Positions 1 to 10,737 of a stretch of 64,000 bases of DNA are shown here, in pieces; positions within the stretch are counted from its first letter, which is position 1; each line of letters opens with the position of its first letter. Position numbers and translations under genes: made by a program. Source of the DNA: Gracilariopsis chorda (taxonomy: Eukaryota > Rhodophyta > Florideophyceae > Gracilariales > Gracilariaceae); assembly GCA_003194525.1 (NCBI GenBank), contig NBIV01000134.1, forward strand, positions 1-64,000, in the 5' to 3' direction. The notes beneath the pieces are model-generated. The model saw only the letters and a program-made list of their open reading frames with translations. It did no database searches and was not told where the DNA came from.

Positions 1-2364
1 CAACCCCCTAGCTAGGGCTAGACCTTGCTCATGCTCCATCATGCTGATGCAGATGTGATTGTCCAATCCGCGGCTCGCCAGGCGGCTCCCTGGCCTGCTA
101 GCCGTCGATACCCCCTCGTATCCTCGTAAACGGCTATTCGGGATACATGGGAACGTGTACTAATCAATCTCAAGCCCCAGCGGCACCACGTGGAACCCGT
201 GATTGCAAACCACGGACCATACACAGCTAGCAAGTGATCACCATGACGCGTCATCATCATAAACTCCGAATGGCGGCGCGTCAAAAGCAATATTGCTTAC
301 CCATGCCGTTCATGGTCCGCCCATAGTTGCGGTGTGGCGCAACCAATGTGGAGTTCCATGTTGAACCAATTGTTCCTATGAGATCACCAAAACATTTCAC
401 GCCTTAGCCTGCGAACTTTACAGTGCATGCAAACACATGTTGCACCGAACAAAACTGCTTCAGCTTGGCCTATCTTAAACTTTTGTACTTAAACGGTACC
501 CTGTGAGCGGAATTATCGGCTCCAACACAATCATCAAGTGATCGTTTACGCTTGCAAGACCTGCACAGCAGACGGTGAACTTCTACTCAACGCCCCCAAA
601 ACATGTTCAACTTAAGTATATCATTGGAATGTTTTGACACCAGGTTCCAATGAATGGCGTTCATACCTGTCTTCATCTTTCGATACGATTGCAAAGCACA
701 CCTGATACAGCGGTTCCTGTCAAGCCTATCCAGAGATAGCATCCGTGTTGACACCACCGTCTCTCTTAGAGGCAAACATTCTCCACGTGAGCACCTGTTA
801 CTGTCTTTCCCGCAAAAGGACCAGTTTCGAAATGGATTATACATTCGGGTCTCCCCGTAGAAGTTTTGCACCATTCTGCTACGTCTTGGAATACCAGTTG
901 GTGAGCGTAACACGGGCTGCTGCAGGGTGGGAGCACGCAACAGCTATCAACAATATTTTGAGTCGGAAGTTAAAGAATGGTTGTAACGGGGTAGATGAGA
1001 GAACTTGTCATTCACGAGGAGTAGCTAGCGGTTAACTTAGTTGAGAGATTGAGAAGGAATTATGATAAGTTCTACCACAGCGTCGCAATTAGACAATGTG
1101 CGCCCATAAAGAACAACAACAAAAGGACCAGTTTCGCGATCTAAGGTTATTCTACAAAGCCTACAGCGCAGTATCATGTGGGAATCGTTCATGTTAGCAC
1201 TCTACTAGGTCAGGTTTCCGAAAGCACAAGCACACCCAGCGGATAGACTTAGAAAGATATGTGAATAGTCCGTCTTCCAAAATCAGACACACGCACTTTT
1301 TCTAAGGTAGGCCAGCCGCTTTTAAGATTTTAAGACTAGTAACCACGTCATAAGTGTTCACAACTCACATACAGACACGCGCATTCTTTTGAAGACATCC
1401 AAAATAGATTCGTCTGAACGTATTTTTGCCGTCTTATGACCACTCGTATTGAACTGATAGGAAAAGCATGTGCCGAACCTCTTTATCCAGTAGAAGACAA
1501 GCAAGAATGGAGCTGTCTTGGATTTGTGTTGTGACATCTTTGGCTCGTTTTCCTCTTCAATTGTGAATGACTCAATTCTTGAGTCATTGGTGATGATGAA
1601 AATAAGCAGTGATTACCGTGATTGCCTTTCGTAACATTTCCTTGACAGTCGTATAACAGCCATTCCACGCCATGAAGTATTCGAGGCCGAGATGCTTTCC
1701 TGACGTCAAATCGCAAGGCCTTGCTATCACAAGTTCGTGTTGAACGAGACTTAAAGCAATCTCCATTCTTCCGCGTCATCTCCATCACACACAACCCTAC
1801 TCTAAGCCTTCCCTCCAAAGACTCTTCTTTTCCTTTTATTTGAAAGCTAGGGGCCTAATTCCGACTCCTAGGTTCCATCGGAGCCCCCTCTGCTAAGTCT
1901 AAGTTCCCAAGAGGAGACTCGAATGGCTTAATCCATTTTGGTTTGCATTGACGAAAGAGCGACACACCTCGACCTGAGGAGTGCATGTGCCCTGGGGCTC
2001 GCTGGCGGTTCCCGCGTGATCCCTCACCCAGTAGTAGTGCACGTATACTGGCGAAAGATTCTCTGATAGTCTTTAGAATTTGAAAGGCCTAGACAAGCTT
2101 CACAGGGCTTGGATGCGCTTGGCCTCAGGAGATTCAGAGGTTCTACTCATCTCTGCGTCACAAACAGCTCAAAGCACATCCCAACCCATATAAGACACCG
2201 ACGGAGAGAGACTTATCTCCCGGGGACCGTTTTCCTACGGTTTCGAAAAGTCGAGATGACGTGATAACTTCTCCATAACTTGAAAAATTGATCATTTGCT
2301 TCACTAAGACTGCTTGTTGTGGCGTGTTGCTAGAGCATAAAAATCCTATTTTCTCTACAACAAA
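1..2364. other. Left flank, no recognisable gene
   Basis: Open frames here are short (longest 117 codons) and none resembles a known family. No tRNA, rRNA or transposon terminus was seen. The stretch ends in ...CAACAAA directly before the first TCTC terminus of the array, so the base next to the array is an A, as expected for a Helitron-type insertion between A and T. Confidence 0.5.
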
Positions 2365-2417
2365 TCTCTCCATTATAATGATTTGTTCCTCTATGAGGGG
2401 GGTGTTCTTGATTGAAT

Positions 2418-2493
2418 GGAGGCGTTGCGCCACAAAATCCTCTTGCACGCCCCCGTCTGCCCATCCAAATCGCCCATTTGGCGCAACGCCTCC
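2418..2493 (+). repeat. 15-bp inverted repeat head of type A element
   Basis: Arms GGAGGCGTTGCGCCA (2418-2432) and TGGCGCAACGCCTCC (2479-2493) are perfect complements around a 46-base loop. Equivalent arms, sometimes with one or two mismatches, are present near the 5' end of most units in the array and in the - strand elements at 34.3-35.3 kb. It sits about 50 bases inside the 5' terminus, a position like the subterminal structures of Helentron/HINE-type elements; its function is not known. Confidence 0.85.
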
Positions 2494-2510
2494 CTACCAT
2501 TTAAAAAATT

Positions 2511-2561
2511 CAGCAGCAGCAGCAGCAGCAAAGCCTTCAGTTAATTAGCTGCTGCTGCTGC
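2511..2561 (+). repeat. (CAG)6 ... (CTG)4 inverted microsatellite
   Basis: Six CAG triplets (2511-2528) face GCTGCTGCTGCTGC (2548-2561) across a 19-base spacer containing TTAATTA, so the two can pair into a triplet-repeat hairpin. The same arrangement recurs in the A, B and C units; type II units keep only the CAG half. Confidence 0.85.
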
Positions 2562-4015
2562 ATGTTGACTGTGCAATGGCTGCTGAATGGCTTGCAATAC
2601 AATCAAATTGTAGTGCCAGCCACTCAGCAGCAGAAACCCAGCGGTTCATTCCGACACGTGGCAAATTGCACTGCCCCAGTGCAGTACATTCCAACACGTG
2701 GCAAATTGCACTGCGCCAGTGCAGTGCATTCCAACACGTGGCAAATTGCACTGTGTCAGTACGGACTGGGTGTAGCTGATAGGGACAGCACAAGCAACAC
2801 TACAGCCACTTTGTCAAAGTACGGTCCCCGATCTCAACGTGCAGAACTGCTACGCGAAACACAACTGCTCGTCTTGGATGAGGCGTCCATGCTCTCAAGA
2901 AAGCTCTTCGAACTCATGGATGCGTTGCTCAAAGATCTTCGCTGCAGTGGAATGGAAAACCCACCTCCGTTTGGGGGCTTGACCATCGTTCTATCCGGCG
3001 ACTACTCCCAGCTGCTTCCAGTGGTGCCGCAGGTGTACATGGAGGCCGAGCCAAGTGGAAATGTGAGACGAGTGTACACAAACATTCTCAACGAATTGCC
3101 GTGGAAGAGTGATCTGTGGACATTGTGCTCGGTTCAAGTGCTGTACCTCACGGAACAAGTACGCCAAGCGGATGATCCGGCATTTGCGTCGCTGTTACGT
3201 TCCATTGCACGAAACACAATATCCGACAACGCTCCACTACCACTCAGATCTACCGGTGGCATGCAAACCGCCTACCAATTCCTGTGGAAGTGGCTCACAA
3301 CACGACGCAAGGAGGATGTGGATCTCAGCAAAATGCTCATTGCCTCCACAAATCAGTTGGTCGACGAACATAATGCGGCAGCGCTAGATCTGTTTCCTGG
3401 TGAGCGCTTCACTCTTCCGTCAGCGACACCGTGCAACCTGTTCGTGGACAGAACCCAGAGTCTGACTTTGCCAGTTCTATCGTCCCCGAGTTTGCATATC
3501 AGTATGCGCCTACTGTAGTACCGCCTCATAACTTGGACTTGAAGATTGGTGTGCCAGTTATGGTCATTCGGAACGTGCTGCATCCCGCTGTGGTCAACGG
3601 AAAGCTGTTCGTAGTCGTGCGTGTCGATCAATTTACGATGCAGGTGGCTCGATTCGACGAGAACAGACAGGTGCTCGAACGACAGCTCCTGCATCGTATC
3701 GACTTCGAGTTTTCTTTCGCAGATATTCGCATGATTCGAAGGCAGTTTCCCATTCGTCTCGCGTTTGCAGCTACCGTTCACAAAGGACAGGGAAAGACGT
3801 TGGATGGCTTGGTTGTGGATGTGCGATCCAACTTCTTCTGCGCTGGTCAGTTGTATGTCGCATTGTCGCGCGTTCGAAGGAACGACCATGTGCTGCTCCT
3901 GCATGATCCGCAGCTTACACCCTCGAATGCGCACACAATTCATCCCATGCCTGTTCCCATCGCCAACCCAGTGCTGCCTGAAGCCATTCAGTTCTGCATC
4001 CCTCCACAACCGTAA
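2562..4015 (+). pseudogene. Truncated Pif1/Helitron-type helicase, unit 1 (type A)
   Basis: Two overlapping frames give a helicase lacking its N-terminal part. The first (ATG at 2562, 318 codons) reads through the CAG/minisatellite leader, then enters helicase sequence at SKYGPRSQRAEL. Motif II follows as LVLDEASML, motif III as SGDYSQLLPVVP. The second frame carries motif V ([13 protein letters not shown]) and motif VI (YVALSRVRR) and ends at 4015. Walker A is absent. In Helitrons this domain is the 5'-3' helicase half of the Rep/Hel protein; without Walker A it cannot hydrolyse ATP. A missing A near 3427 (gcgacaccgtgc here, gcgacaaccgtgc in units 3, 7 and 14) shifts the frame. Whether the leader is translated is doubtful. 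Confidence 0.8.
2646..2765 (+). repeat. Three 40-bp minisatellite repeats with CACGTG
   Basis: CACGTG occurs at 2655, 2695 and 2735, giving an exact 40-bp period. The first two units also contain TGCACTG-n3-CAGTGCA (n3 = CCC, CGC), a 7-bp stem with a 3-base loop; the third ends in a diverged form. CACGTG is the core bound by many bHLH and bZIP factors. A units have three copies and B units two. Confidence 0.8.
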
Positions 4016-4119
4016 TCATATCTCTTGCATTCTTTTTTCATTGAATTAAACTACTTGCTTTTCTGCTTTTGCTTTCTCCACCCTCTTTTTTCCTCACCGC
4101 TGTTTATCACTCCTCCACC

Positions 4120-4162
4120 GCGGCGCGCAGCGCCGCCCGCGGCCGAAGGCCGCTTCCTCTTG
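4120..4162 (+). terminator. Paired 3' hairpins and CTTG end of a Helitron-like element
   Basis: GCGGCGCGCAGCGCCGC (4120-4136) folds as a 7-bp stem with a GCA loop, followed by GCGGCCGAAGGCCGC (4139-4153), a 6-bp stem with a GAA loop, then TTCCTCTTG up to the element end. Helitrons carry one 3' hairpin just before a CTRR end that signals replication termination; here there are two hairpins and the end is CTTG. All units of the array repeat this tail with small changes (type II: GGCCGAAGGCC then GTTTCCACTTG). Confidence 0.75.
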
Positions 4163-4600
4163 TCTCAACACCCCACTCTTAATGATTTACACATGTATGA
4201 GGGGGTGTTGTTGATTGATGGGAGGCGGTGCGCCAATAAACCGCCCTGTATGCCCCTCTACGCGCATGCAAAAACTGCCATTTGGCGCAACGCCTCCCTA
4301 CCATTTAAAAAATTCAGCAGCAGCAGCAGCAGCAAAGCTTCCTGCTTACTGGCTGGCACTCCCATAATGACTGCAGTGCCACCCAGTTACACAGAGCAAC
4401 GTGTCGCGCTTCCTCATCATTGGCTGGCACTGCAGTCAATTTAGCCACCTAGGCGCCGCGGCGCCCCGTGGTTCTACGAGCGCTATAGCGAGCGCAAGCG
4501 AGCAAAGTGCTCGGAGAGCCTCCGAACGCTACGAAATACACAAAGCTACAAAACCAACGCGGCGCGCAGCGCCGCCACGGCCGAAGGCCGTTTCCACTTG
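4163..4600 (+). mobile_element. Array unit 2, type II noncoding element (438 bp)
   Basis: Starts TCTCAACACCCC with its complement GGGGTGTTG about 40 bases on. It shares the head inverted repeat (one mismatch), the CAG run and the double-hairpin tail with the coding units, but its body is unrelated: no open frame of note, and several palindromes. Confidence 0.85.
4452..4465 (+). repeat. GC-rich 14-bp palindrome in type II element
   Basis: GGCGCCGCGGCGCC is its own reverse complement. Downstream lie CGCTATAGCG and an 18-bp run made of GCGAGC-like words, so the 3' third of type II elements is densely structured. Confidence 0.75.
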
Positions 4601-6398
4601 TCTCTCCATTATAATGATTTGTTCCTCTATGAGGGGGGTGTTCTTGATTGAATGGAGGCGTTGCGCCACAAAATCCTCTTGCACGCCCCCGTCTGCCCAT
4701 CCAAATCGCCCATTTGGCGCAACGCCTCCCTACCATTTAAAAAATTCAGCAGCAGCAGCAGCAGCAAAGCGTTCAGTTAATTAGCTGCTGCTGCTGCATG
4801 TTGACTGTGCAATGGCTGCTGAATGGCTTGCAATACAATCAAATTGTAGTGCCAGCCACTCAGCAGCAGAAACCCAGCGGTTCATTCCGACACGTGGCAA
4901 ATTGCACTGCCCCAGTGCAGTACATTCCAACACGTGGCAAATTGCACTGCGCCAGTGCAGTGCATTCCAACACGTGGCAAATTGCACTGTGTCAGTACGG
5001 ACTGGGTGTAGCTGATAGGGACAGCACAAGCAACACTACAGCCACTTTGTCAAAGTACGGTCCCCGATCTCAACGTGCAGAACTGCTACGCGAAATACAA
5101 CTGCTCGTCTTGGATGAGGCGTCCATGCTCTCAAGAAAGCTCTTCGAACTCATGGATGCGTTGCTCAAAGATCTTCGCTGCAGTGGAATGGAAAACCCAC
5201 CTCCGTTTGGGGGCTTGACCATCGTTCTATCCGGCGACTACTCCCAGCTGCTTCCAGTGGTGCCGCAGGTGTACATGGAGGCCGAGCCAAGTGGAAATGT
5301 GAGACGAGTGTACACAAACATTCTCAACGAATTGCCGTGGAAGAGTGATCTGTGGACATTGTGCTCGGTTCAAGTGCTGTACCTCACGGAACAAGTACGC
5401 CAAGCGGATGATCCGGCATTTGCGTCGCTGTTACGTTCCATTGCACGAAACACAATATCCGACAACGCTCCACTACCACTCAGATCTACCGGTGGCATGC
5501 AAACCGCCTACCAATTCCTGTGGAAGTGGCTCACAACACGACGCAAGGAGGATGTGGATCTCAGCAAAATGCTCATTGCCTCCACAAATCAGTTGGTCGA
5601 CGAACATAATGCGGCAGCGCTAGATCTGTTTCCTGGTGAGCGCTTCACTCTTCCGTCAGCGACAACCGTGCAACCTGTTCGTGGACAGAACCCAGAGTCT
5701 GACTTTGCCAGTTCTATCGTCCCGAGTTTGCATATCAGTATGCGCCTACTGTAGTACCGCCTCATAACTTGGACTTGAAGATTGGTGTGCCAGTTATGGT
5801 CATTCGGAACGTGCTGCATCCCGCTGTGGTCAACGGAAAGCTGTTCGTAGTCGTGCGTGTCGATCAATTTACGATGCAGGTGGCTCGATTCGACGAGAAC
5901 AGACAGGTGCTCGAACGACAGCTCCTGCATCGTATCGACTTCGAGTTTTCTTTCGCAGATATTCGCATGATTCGAAGGCAGTTTCCCATTCGTCTCGCGT
6001 TTGCAGCTACCGTTCACAAAGGACAGGGAAAGACGTTGGATGGCTTGGTTGTGGATGTGCGATCCAACTTCTTCTGCGCTGGTCAGTTGTATGTCGCATT
6101 GTCGCGCGTTCGAAGGAACGACCATGTGCTGCTCCTGCATGATCCGCAGCTTACACACTCGAATGCGCACACAATTCATCTCATGCCTGTTCCCATCGCC
6201 AACCCAGTGCTGCCTGAAGCTATTCAGTTCTGCATCCCTCCACAACCGTAATCATATCCCTTGCATTCTTCTTTCATTGAATTAAACTACTTGCTTTTCT
6301 GCTTTTGCTTTCTCCACCCTCTTTTTTCCTCACCGCTGTTCATCACTCCTCCACCGCGGCGCGCAGCGCCGCCCGCGACCGAAGGCCGCTTCCTCTTG
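4601..6398 (+). mobile_element. Array unit 3, type A (1798 bp)
   Basis: Same length as units 1 and 14. Ends ...CCGCTTCCTCTTG at 6398, directly followed by the TCTCTCC of unit 4. Confidence 0.85.
4798..6251 (+). pseudogene. Truncated helicase, unit 3 (type A)
   Basis: Same domain content as the unit 1 copy (motifs II, III, V, VI; no Walker A). The break differs: one C is missing near 5720 (gtcccgag, where the others have gtccccgag), which splits it into 318 and 160 codons. That units 1 and 3 are broken at different single bases, while otherwise nearly identical, fits either recent independent decay or sequencing error in short homopolymers. Confidence 0.8.
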
Positions 6399-8342
6399 TC
6401 TCTCCATTATAATGATTTGTTCCTCTATGAGGGGGGTGTTCTTGATTGAATGGAGGCTTTGCGCCACAAAATCCTCTTGCACGCCCCCGTCTGCCCATCC
6501 AAATCGCCCATTTGGCGCAACGCCTCCCTACCATTTAAAAAATTCAGCAGCAGCAGCAGCAGCAAAGCGTTCAGTTAATTAGCTGCTGCTGCTGCATGTT
6601 GACTGTGCAATGGCTGCTGAATGGCTTGCAATACAATCAAATTGTTTGTGCCAGCCACTCAGCAGCAAAACCCCGCCTGTTCATTCCGACACGTGGCAAA
6701 TTGCACTGCGCCAGTGCAGCGCATTCCGACACGTGGCAAATTGCACTGCGCCAGTGCAGCGTATACTGAAGTTTCATTGCAGACTTGCCTGCAACAGACG
6801 TATATACTGCACTGGCGCAGTGCCAAATGCATCTCGCTTGCTGACCCTAACCACTGTTTTGCATCCCATTCAGGCTTGGCCAATAGCGCAGTGTCGTAAC
6901 CTTTTGCTACTTTGGGCACTGTTTGCTGGCCTGGGACGTAGGCAAGGCCGAGCTCGTGTGCAGGTCGCCACAAGAGTAACCCACTAAGTACCACGGATCT
7001 GGGAAAAGTCAGGTGCTCATCTGTGGTATACTGGTCGTTTGACGGCGATCAGGAAGTCTGAGGGTTTACCGGACCTAATACCAGCTTGCTGTGCACAGTC
7101 CGGGGCGGCCGCCGTGTCGTACCTCTTCGGGCCGGAAAGCACACTTCGGTGTGTGAGTAAAGGCAGACCAATCCTTACAACCGGACTGCTTTCAGTGGTG
7201 CCGCAGGTGTACATGGAGGCCGAGCCAAGTGGTAATGTGAGACGAGTGTACACAAACATTCTCAACGAATTGCCGTGGAAGAGTGATCTGTGGATATTGT
7301 GCTCGGTTCAAGTGCTGTACCTCACGGAACAAGTACGCCAAGCCGATGATCCTGCATTTGCGTCGCTGTTACGTTCCATTGCACGAAACACAATATCCAA
7401 CAAACGCTCCGCTATCACTCAGATCTACCGGTGGCATGCAAACCGCCTACCAATTCCTGTGGAAGTGGCTCACAACACGACGCAAGGAGGATGTGGATCT
7501 CAGCAAAATGCTCATTGCCTCCACAAATCAGTTGGTCGATGAACACAATGCGGCAGCGCTAGATCTGTTTCCTGGTGAACGCTTCACTCTTCCGTCAGCT
7601 ACGACGGTACAACCTGACCGTGTACCAAACTCAGAGCCCGACGTCACCAATACCTTTGTTCCCGAGTTTGCGTATCAGTATGCACCTACTGGTGTACCTC
7701 CTCATAACTTGGATTTGAAGATTGGTGTGCCAGTTATGGTCATTCGGAACGTGTTGCATCCGGCTGTGCTCAACGGAAAGCTGTTCGTAGTCGTGCGTGT
7801 AGATCACTTTACGATGCAGGTGGCTCGATTCGACGAGAACGGACAGGTGCTCGAACGACAGCTCCTGCATCGTATCGACTTCGAGTTTTCTTTCGCAGAC
7901 ATTCCGCATGATTCGAAGGCAGTTCCCTATTCGTCTTGCGTTTGCAGCTACAGTTCACAAAGGACAGGGAAAAACCTTGGATGGCTTGGTTGTGGATGTA
8001 CGATCCAACTTCTTTCTGCGCAGGTCAGTTGTATGTCGCATTGTCGCGCGTTCGAAGGAACGACCATGTGCTGCTCCTGCATGATCCGCTGCTTACACCC
8101 GAAAATGCGCACACAATTCATCCCATGCCTGTTCCCATCGCCAAACCCAGTGCTGCCTGAAGCTATTCAGTTCTGCATCCCTCCACAACCGTAATCATAT
8201 CTCTTTCATTCTTCTTTCATTGAACTAAACTACTTGCTTTTCTGCTTTTGCTTTCTCCACCCTCTTTTTTCCTCACCGCTGTTTATCACTCCTCCACCGC
8301 GGCGCGCAGCGCCGCCCGCGGCCCGAAGGCCGCTTCCTCTTG
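6399..8342 (+). mobile_element. Array unit 4, type B (1944 bp)
   Basis: Type A-like head, then a leader of about 500 bases found only in B and C units, then the helicase tail. Only two 40-bp CACGTG repeats are present, followed by TTGCAGACTTGCCTGCAA (6-bp arms). Confidence 0.85.
7039..8194 (+). pseudogene. Leader-helicase fusion, unit 4 (type B), frameshifted
   Basis: The leader frame (RKSEGLPDLIPACCAQ...) joins in frame to helicase sequence at VVPQVYMEAEPSGN, just after motif III, so motifs I, II and III are missing while V and VI remain. Single added bases at about 7400, 7903, 8014 and 8144 break it. The start at 7039 is a TTG, so a real initiation codon is uncertain. The one unbroken B copy is in unit 15. 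Confidence 0.7.
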
Positions 8343-10297
8343 TCTCAACACCCCACTCTTAATGATTTACACATGTATGAGGGGGGTGTTGTTGATTGAT
8401 AGGAGGCGGTGCGCCAATTAACCGCTCTGTATGCCCCTCTACGCGCATGCAAAACTGCCATTTGGCGCAACGCCTCCCTACCACTTAAAAAATTCAGCAG
8501 CAGCAGCAGCAGCAAAGCGTTCAGTTAATTTGCTGCTGCTGCTGCAAGTTGACTGTGCAATGGCTGCTGAATGGCTTGCAATACAATCAAATTGTTGTGC
8601 CAGCCACTCAGCAGCAAAACCCCGCCTGTTTCATTCCGACACGTGGCAAATTGCACTGCGCCAGTGCAGCGCATTCCGAACACGTGGCAAATTGCACTGC
8701 GCCAGTGCAGCGTATACTGAAGTTTCATTGCAGACTTGCCTGCAACAGACGTATATACTGCACTGGCGCAGTGCCAAAATGCATCTCGCTTGCTGACCCT
8801 AACCACTGTTTTGCATCCCATTCAGGCTTGGCCAATAGCGCAGTGTCGTAACCTTTTGCTACTTTGGGCACTGTTTGCTGGCCTGGGACCTAGGCAAGGC
8901 CGAGCTCGTGTGCAGGTCGCCACAAGAGTAACCCACTAAGTACCCACGGATCTGGGGAAAAGTCAGGTGCTCATCTGTGGTATACTGGTCGTTTGACGGC
9001 GATCAGGAAGTCTGAGGGTTTACCGGACCTAATACCAGCTTGCTGTGCACAGTCCGGGGCGGCCGCCGTGTTCGTACCTCTTCGGGCCGGAAAGCACACT
9101 TCGGTGTGTGAGTAAAGGCAGACCAATCCTTACAACCGGACTGCTTCCAGTGGTGCCGCAGGTGTACATGGAGGCCGAGCCAAGTGGTAATGTGAGACGA
9201 GTGTACACAAACATTCTCAACGAATTGCCGTGGAAGAGTGATCTGTGGACATTGTGCTCGGTTCAAGTGCTGTACCTCACGGAACAAAGTACGCCAAGCG
9301 GATGATCCGGCATTTGCGTCGCTGTTACGTTCCATTGCACGAAACACAATATCCGACAACGCTCCACTACCACTCAGATCTACCGGTGGCATGCAAACCG
9401 CCTACCAATTCCTGTGGAAGTGGCTCACAACACGACGCAAGGAGGATGTGGATCTCAGCAAAATGCTCATTGCCTCCACAAATCAGTTGGTCGACGAACA
9501 TAATGCGGCAGCGCTAGATCTGTTTCCTGGTGAGCGCTTCACTCTTCCCGTCAGCGACAACCGTGCAACCTGTTCGTGGACAGAACCCAGAGTCTGACTT
9601 TGCCAGTTCTATCGTCCCCGAGTTTGCATATCAGTATGCGCCTACTGTAGTACCGCCTCATAACTTGGACTTGAAGATTGGTGTGCCATTATGGTCATTC
9701 GGAACGTGCTGCATCCCGCTGTGGTCAACGGAAAGCTGTTCGTAGTCCGTGCGTGTCGATCAATTTACGATGCAGGTGGCTCGATTCGACGAGAACAGAC
9801 AGGTGCTCGAACGACAGCTCCTGCATCGTATCGACTTTCGAGTTTTCTTTCGCAGATATTCGCATGATTCGAAGGCAGTTTCCCATTCGTCTCGCGTTTG
9901 CAGCTACCGTTCACAAAGGACAGGGAAAGACGTTGGATGGCTTGGTTGTGGATGTGCGATCCAACTTCTTCTGCGCTGGTCAGTTGTATGTCGCATTGTC
10001 GCGCGTTCGAAGGAACGACCATGTGCTGCTCCTGCATGATCCGCAGCTTACACCCTCGAATGCGCACACAATTCATCCCATGCCTGTTCCCATCGCCAAC
10101 CCAGTGCTGCCTGAAGCCATTCAGTTCTGCATCCCTCCACAACCGTAATCATATCTTCTTGCATCTTTTTTTCATTGAATTAAACTACTTGCTTTTCTGC
10201 TTTTGCTTTCTCCACCCTCTTTTTTCCTCACCGCTGTTTATCACTCCTCCACCGCGGCGCGCCAGCGCCGCCCGCGGCCGAAGGCCGCTTCCTCTTG
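8343..10297 (+). mobile_element. Array unit 5, type C (1955 bp)
   Basis: Type II-like head (TCTCAACACCCC), B-like leader with C-specific differences (ccTagg for cGtagg, CAAGTTG for CATGTTG) and A-like helicase 3' part, so C looks like a recombinant of B and A sequences. Confidence 0.8.
8993..10148 (+). pseudogene. Leader-helicase fusion, unit 5 (type C), frameshifted
   Basis: At least six single-base changes of length relative to unit 16 (for example +T near 9072, +A near 9288, +C near 9548, -G near 9689, +C near 9748, +T near 9838). After correction by eye the content is the same as other C units: leader, post-motif-III helicase, motifs V and VI. Confidence 0.65.
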
Positions 10298-10737
10298 TCT
10301 CAACACCCCACTCTTAATGATTTACACATGTATGAGGGGGTGTTGTTGATTGATGGGAGGCGGTGCGCCAATAAACCGCCCTGTATGCCCCTCTACGCGC
10401 ATGCAAAACTGCCATTTGGCGCAACGCCTCCCTACCATTTAAAAAATTCCAGCAGCAGCAGCAGCAGCAAAGCTTCCTGCTTACTGGCTGGCACTCCCAT
10501 AATGACTGCAGTGCCACCCAGTTACACAGAGCAACGTGTCGCGCTTCCTCATCATTGGCTGGCACTGCAGTCAATTTAGCCACCTAGGCGCCGCGGCGCC
10601 CCGTGGTTCTACGAGCGCTATAGCGAGCGCAAGCGAGCAAAGTGCTCGGAGAGCCTCCGAACGCTACGAAATACACAAAGCTACAAAACCAACGCGGCGC
10701 CGCAGCGCCGCCCACGGCCGAAGGCCGTTTCCACTTG
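10298..10737 (+). mobile_element. Array unit 6, type II (440 bp)
   Basis: Same as unit 2 apart from single-base insertions (for example in the tail hairpin at about 10699). Confidence 0.85.

Larger units (their letters stand above)
2365..4162 (+). mobile_element. Array unit 1, type A (1798 bp)
   Basis: Starts TCTCTCC, ends ...TTCCTCTTG. Contains a 15-bp inverted-repeat head, a CAG/CTG hairpin, three 40-bp CACGTG repeats, a helicase remnant and paired 3' hairpins. It is almost base-for-base identical in length and sequence to units 3 and 14. Confidence 0.85.

Noticed and set aside
587-940. 117-codon - strand ORF in the left flank
   Set aside because: Overlaps two + strand frames of similar length, no motif, composition unremarkable; probably chance.
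1260-1420. Loose repeat around CAGACACACGCAC and CAGACACGCGCAT
   Set aside because: Only a few short words match, with different spacing; not enough for a repeat call.
3353-4009. Long open frames on the - strand opposite each helicase copy (up to 218 codons)
   Set aside because: They are antisense shadows of the helicase reading frame; the + frames carry helicase motifs and the - frames none.
4449-4736. Arg/Gly/Cys-rich - strand frames in the GC-rich tails
   Set aside because: They follow the hairpin and palindrome sequence and shift between units; composition alone explains them.
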